Assembly (NCBI GenBank): GCA_026993525.1
Contig: JALWSS010000121.1
Coordinates: forward strand, 1 to 55,498
DNA from: Saprospiraceae bacterium
Lineage (GTDB): Bacteria > Bacteroidota > Bacteroidia > Chitinophagales > Saprospiraceae
Length of the DNA stretch: 55,498 bases
Reading direction: 5' to 3'
In this document: piece by piece, positions 53,431-55,498 of the stretch
How the letters are laid out: each line of letters opens with the position of its first letter
Numbering within the stretch: the first letter of the stretch is position 1
The notes under the pieces: generated by a model
Database searches by the model: none
The model's input: the letters and a program-made list of their open reading frames with translations, nothing else
Told to the model about the DNA's origin: nothing
Program-made: the position numbers and the translations under genes

Positions 53431-53739
53431 ATGGCTTCAGTAGCAACCTTTTTTCTTGAAAACCAGGAGATGATCTTTCTGGTCATCCTGGCCATCTTTT
53501 TGGGCGTGGAGGTCATCTCCAACGTTCCGGCCATTTTGCACACACCGCTGATGTCGGGTTCCAACGCCATATCGGGCGTCGTCATCATGGGTTCCATCAT
53601 CGTCATTGGCTATGCCGATCCGAACGACACCCTGCAGTTGGTGCTGGGCCTGCTGGCTGTGGTGCTCGGCACCCTGAACGTGGTGGGCGGCTTTGCCGTC
53701 ACCGGGCGGATGCTGGCCATGTTTAAGAAGAAAAAGTAA
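53431..53739 (+). CDS. pntAB: NAD(P) transhydrogenase alpha subunit, part 2
   Basis: 102 residues with three transmembrane helices, including FLGVEVISNVPAILHTPLMSGSN-type sequence (about 27-50) that holds the conserved HTPLMS segment of domain II. It forms part of the proton channel with PntB. It ends in a lysine run (FKKKK) and lies between pntAA and pntB. Confidence 0.94.
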   Translation: MASVATFFLENQEMIFLVILAIFLGVEVISNVPAILHTPLMSGSNAISGVVIMGSIIVIGYADPNDTLQLVLGLLAVVLGTLNVVGGFAVTGRMLAMFKKKK

Positions 53740-53806
53740 AGGGCTGTGTGTGAATGCCCGCCGGGTTTTCACAGGCAGTATTGTTCAACACGACTAACCA
53801 ACAACC

Positions 53807-55198
53807 ATGTCTGAATTCCTTCTCGAACTGATCTATATCGTTGGCTGCATAACCTTCATCGTAGGTTTGAAAATGCTCAGCAGCCCCGACACCGCCAGGC
53901 GAGGCAACTTCATTGCCGCCTCGGGAATGATCCTGGCCATCATCGGAACCATCCTCTTTTACCGCAACGAAGCCGGCCAGCCCGTGGGCAACATTCCCTG
54001 GATCATCGGAGGCCTCGCCATCGGCGGTGGCCTGGGCTACCTGATGGCCGTTAAAGTGAAAATGACGGCCATGCCACAGATGGTTTCTTTCTTCAACGGT
54101 ACAGGGGGTGCCTGTTCGGCCCTCATTGCTTCCATGGAGTTGTTTTCCAGCAGCAATTCTGAGCCGGGCTTTCTCATGGTGGCCTACCTCGGCATCGGTG
54201 TCGGAACCATCACATTCAGTGGCTCCATGGTAGCCTATGGCAAACTCGATGACAAGATCAATGACCTTCGCTCGAGGCTAATGCCCTATATCAACCTCCT
54301 GCTTTTTGCGGTAGTGGTTGGCCTCATAGGCTATGCCACCTTTGCCCCTCAGGCAATGGGCGACACAGCCGGCTGGTGGCTGCTCGGCATTGCCCTCGTT
54401 TACGGTATTCTCTTCGTAATGCCGATCGGCGGAGCTGACATGCCGGTGGTCATTGCACTGCTCAACTCCCTCTCCGGTATCGCAGGTGCGTTTGGCGGCC
54501 TGCTCTATGGCAACCGAATCATGCTCATCGGTGGTATCCTGGTGGGGGCTTCAGGTTTGATCCTGACCGCCCTGATGTGCAAAGCCATGAACCGTTCGTT
54601 GATGAATGTACTCATCGGCAACTTTGGTGGCGGAGCCGCCGGCAGCAGCGGTGCCGCCGGTGATCAGACCATCCGTGAAGCCACCGTGAACGACGTGGCC
54701 ATCATGTGCGCCTATGCCAGCAGAGTGGCCATCGTTCCGGGTTACGGACTGGCCGTTGCCCAGGCCCAGCACGCCTGCCACGAGTTTGAAAAACTGCTGG
54801 AAGACAAAGGCGTGGATGTTTATTACGCCATCCACCCCGTGGCCGGCCGTATGCCCGGCCACATGAACGTGCTGCTGGCCGAAGCCGATGTGCCCTACCC
54901 CAAACTGGTGGAAATGGACGATGCCAACCCCATGATGCCCAATACCGACGTGGTCATCGTGGTAGGCGCCAACGACGTGGTAAACCCCGCCGCCGAAACC
55001 GACCCCGGCAGCCCCATCTACGGAATGCCCGTGATCAAGGTCTGGGAAGCCAAATCCGTCATCGTAATGAAACGGAGCATGCGCCCAGGTTATGCCGGTA
55101 TCGCCAACCCGCTGTTCTTCCACGAACGCACCAAAATGCTCTTCGGCGACGCCAAAGACACCATGAACAAGCTCATCACAGAATTGAAAACACTCTGA
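53807..55198 (+). CDS. pntB: NAD(P) transhydrogenase beta subunit
   Basis: 463 residues. About eight or nine N-terminal helices (domain II) contain the conserved GRIT-like and SFFNGTGGACSALIA region. The C-terminal NADP(H)-binding domain III (about 285-463) has VPGYGLAVAQAQHA, YAIHPVAGRMPGHMNVLLAEA and VIVVGANDVVNPAA, all standard. It ends the pnt operon. No terminator is visible; heptamer repeats begin right after the stop. Confidence 0.96.
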   Translation: MSEFLLELIYIVGCITFIVGLKMLSSPDTARRGNFIAASGMILAIIGTILFYRNEAGQPVGNIPWIIGGLAIGGGLGYLMAVKVKMTAMPQMVSFFNGTGGACSALIASMELFSSSNSEPGFLMVAYLGIGVGTITFSGSMVAYGKLDDKINDLRSRLMPYINLLLFAVVVGLIGYATFAPQAMGDTAGWWLLGIALVYGILFVMPIGGADMPVVIALLNSLSGIAGAFGGLLYGNRIMLIGGILVGASGLILTALMCKAMNRSLMNVLIGNFGGGAAGSSGAAGDQTIREATVNDVAIMCAYASRVAIVPGYGLAVAQAQHACHEFEKLLEDKGVDVYYAIHPVAGRMPGHMNVLLAEADVPYPKLVEMDDANPMMPNTDVVIVVGANDVVNPAAETDPGSPIYGMPVIKVWEAKSVIVMKRSMRPGYAGIANPLFFHERTKMLFGDAKDTMNKLITELKTL

Positions 55199-55199
55199 T

Positions 55200-55350
55200 T
55201 TTAGGGTGTAGGGTGTAGGGAGTAGGGTGTAGGGAGTAGGGAGTAGGGAGTAGGGAGTAGGGATGAGGGATGAGGGATGAGGGATGAGGGATGAGGGATG
55301 AGGGGTGAGGGATGAGGGATGAGGGGTGAGGGATGAGGGATGAGGGATGA
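55200..55350. repeat. Heptamer tandem repeats after pntB
   Basis: About 150 bases made of 7-base units. The first block is gtaggga/gtagggt (about 55203-55262). It changes into gatgagg, with ggtgagg variants, up to about 55350. Neighbouring units differ by one or two bases. No coding signal is seen. Confidence 0.9.
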
Positions 55351-55498
55351 ACTTGCCGGAACGGGGATAATTCAGGAGCTGACCGAAAGTCAGCTCCTGA
55401 TGGGGGGCCTCACAGGCGCTAACTTGCGGTTAGCTCCTGTTTGCAGTTTTTCCTATAGAAAAAGAAAATCCGGGTGCTGCCTTTGAGTCAGCTCCTGG
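55351..55498. repeat. Related hairpins of a CAGG-GCT-AC type
   Basis: Two hairpins, CAGGAGCTGAC-cgaaa-GTCAGCTCCTG (about 55373-55399) and CAGGCGCTAAC-ttgcg-GTTAGCTCCTG (about 55413-55439), have the same frame with paired changes in the stem. A third, weaker copy ending GTCAGCTCCTGG closes the window. The segment opens with acttgccggaacgg, which also lies in each 208-bp repeat at the start of the window (106-119). Confidence 0.75.

Noticed and set aside
55413-55439. Integron attC-like site (GCTAAC ... GTTAGC)
   Set aside because: The inverted arms do not fit the RYYYAAC / GTTRRRY core consensus, and there is no integrase or cassette array in view.

Overview
The window looks like a chromosomal segment of an aerobic or denitrifying member of the Bacteroidota, probably near Saprospiria. 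This placement is inferred from gene content and no marker gene was checked. The supporting features are a fused CcoN-CcoO oxidase subunit, a fused ResB-ResC (CcsBA) cytochrome c maturation protein, a lipoprotein-type (non-Tat) clade II NosZ, a bacterial GGGP synthase-like protein, a split PntA, and many lipobox or Sec signal peptides with little Shine-Dalgarno signal.

Layout. 1-430: two tandem copies of a 208-bp hairpin-bearing repeat. 430-2509 (-): selD and mnmH, for tRNA 2-selenouridine. 2743-10597 (+): mostly unlinked housekeeping or envelope genes (MacB-like permease, small outer-membrane barrel, kdsA, two small related secreted proteins, FAD dehydrogenase, TPR/GT-C membrane protein). 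10605-16271 (-): cbb3 oxidase operon ccoS-ccoNO-ccoQ-ccoP-ccoG-fixH, including a 54-residue ccoQ. 16453-23122 (-): nitrous oxide reductase operon, cytochrome c-nosZ-membrane protein-nosL-nosD-nosF-nosY. 23307-27501 (+): divergent NsrR-like Rrf2 regulator, three two-domain universal stress proteins and a small conserved unknown. 27703-30825 (+): CcsBA. 30902-45846 (-): a roughly 15-kb operon of a di-haem cytochrome b, a membrane-anchored iron-sulfur flavoprotein, three multihaem cytochromes c with 23, 13 and 94 CxxCH motifs (hand counted), an outer-membrane barrel and an OB-fold lipoprotein. 46285-47244 (-): two CBS-pair proteins. 47535-48479 (+): trxB. 48812-52032 (-): GT2 glycosyltransferase, GGGP synthase family protein and GT-C mannosyltransferase-like protein. 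52252-55198 (+): pntAA-pntAB-pntB. The last 300 bases hold heptamer tandem repeats and a small family of hairpins.

How the parts may work together. The middle 37 kb reads as a respiration island. It holds two terminal reductases (O2 by cbb3, N2O by NosZ), the haem-attachment machine CcsBA, and a candidate electron conduit. In that conduit a flavin/Fe-S protein would feed a cytochrome b with two H-x13-H pairs, which would pass electrons to 23-, 13- and 94-haem cytochromes and an outer-membrane barrel. The 94-haem protein (2364 residues) looks like the 13-haem neighbour with about 81 extra haems inserted, mostly as 3-haem units of about 75 residues. Six consecutive copies lie at an exact 225-bp DNA period.

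A second system-level signal is regulatory. FNR/CRP-type dyads (TGAY-N4-RTCA) occur as tandem pairs with centres 22 bp apart upstream of the cco operon, between the nos operon and rrf2, upstream of the second usp, and upstream of the CBS genes/trxB. A 23-bp pair lies upstream of the small unknown gene and third usp. Single dyads precede the first usp and pntAA. This suggests one redox or NO-responsive regulon. No CRP/FNR gene lies in the window.
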